Source of the DNA: Bacillota bacterium
GTDB lineage: Bacteria > Bacillota > Desulfotomaculia > Desulfotomaculales > Desulfallaceae
Reading direction: 5' to 3'
Length of the DNA: 64,000 nt
Assembly (NCBI GenBank): GCA_023439185.1
Contig: JAEXOR010000044.1
Coordinates: forward strand, 1 to 64,000
The notes beneath the pieces are model-generated. The model worked only from the letters and a program-made list of their open reading frames with translations, was not told the origin of the DNA and made no database searches. Position numbers and translations under genes: made by a program. This document shows positions 63,969 through 64,000 of the stretch, piece by piece; position 1 is the stretch's first letter, and each line of letters opens with the position of its first letter.

Positions 63969-63997
63969 TTGACAGATTGGCTCAGGGTAGGTATAAT
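63969..63997 (+). promoter_or_regulatory. Perfect consensus promoter TTGACA-17-TATAAT
   Basis: TTGACA (63969-63974), exactly 17 bases, TATAAT (63992-63997). Both hexamers are perfect. The gene it drives lies beyond the window. Confidence 0.88.
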
Positions 63998-64000
63998 TAT

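Overview
The window looks like the chromosome of a spore-forming, GC-rich Firmicute of the Desulfotomaculum/Peptococcaceae type. This placement is inference. It rests on strong GGAGG-type ribosome sites with many TTG and GTG starts, a spore photoproduct lyase, the rapZ-yvcK-whiA set, a CooT-type nickel protein, DUF2508 and DUF1405 proteins, split transketolase subunits, and an rpoN-gap-pgk-tpi-gpmI-eno-secG run ending in a membrane pyrophosphatase. No tRNA, rRNA, CRISPR array or prophage was seen.

Layout. 0-7 kb: a membrane PAS/GGDEF/EAL c-di-GMP protein on the minus strand, then a YitT-type membrane protein and two transketolase half-subunits. 7-9.6 kb: an AT-rich accessory stretch with a frameshifted lipoprotein-like gene, a small secreted protein, and an overlapping pair made of a di-iron ferritin-like protein and a membrane protein. 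9.6-18.6 kb: cell envelope genes (ftsE, ftsX, an M23 murein hydrolase activator, ctpA), then cooT, a family 4 uracil-DNA glycosylase, a sugar-binding-like lipoprotein and an SLH surface protein. 18.6-21 kb: a ParE/YefM-type toxin-antitoxin pair and an IS30 transposase.

21-31 kb is a DNA repair neighbourhood: uvrB, uvrA, spl and uvrC, interleaved with a VapBC pair and the phosphatidylethanolamine genes pssA and psd. 31-36 kb holds sugar genes (HAD phosphatase, ROK glucokinase, glycogen debranching enzyme) and a DUF1835 protein. 36-40 kb is a heterodimeric ABC exporter with a MarR regulator; two near-identical palindromes sit on the two promoters. 40-50 kb: pgi, a PHP hydrolase, rapZ, yvcK, a 50-residue membrane protein, iscS, thiI, whiA, a hexapeptide acyltransferase and a DUF1405 protein. 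50-61 kb: rpoN, lower glycolysis, secG and hppA. 61-64 kb: small accessory genes, including an HTH-AbrB regulator followed by an acyltransferase that seems to start at CTG.

The most interesting signals lie between genes: four spacers carrying 7-base GTC-type repeats placed directly after stop codons; the paired MarR operators with an apparently leaderless marR mRNA; a possible transcription attenuator ahead of cooT; a LexA-type box on a good promoter that faces no gene; and the ferritin-like/membrane protein pair with ExxH motifs in membrane helices. All calls come from reading the sequence; no database search was run.
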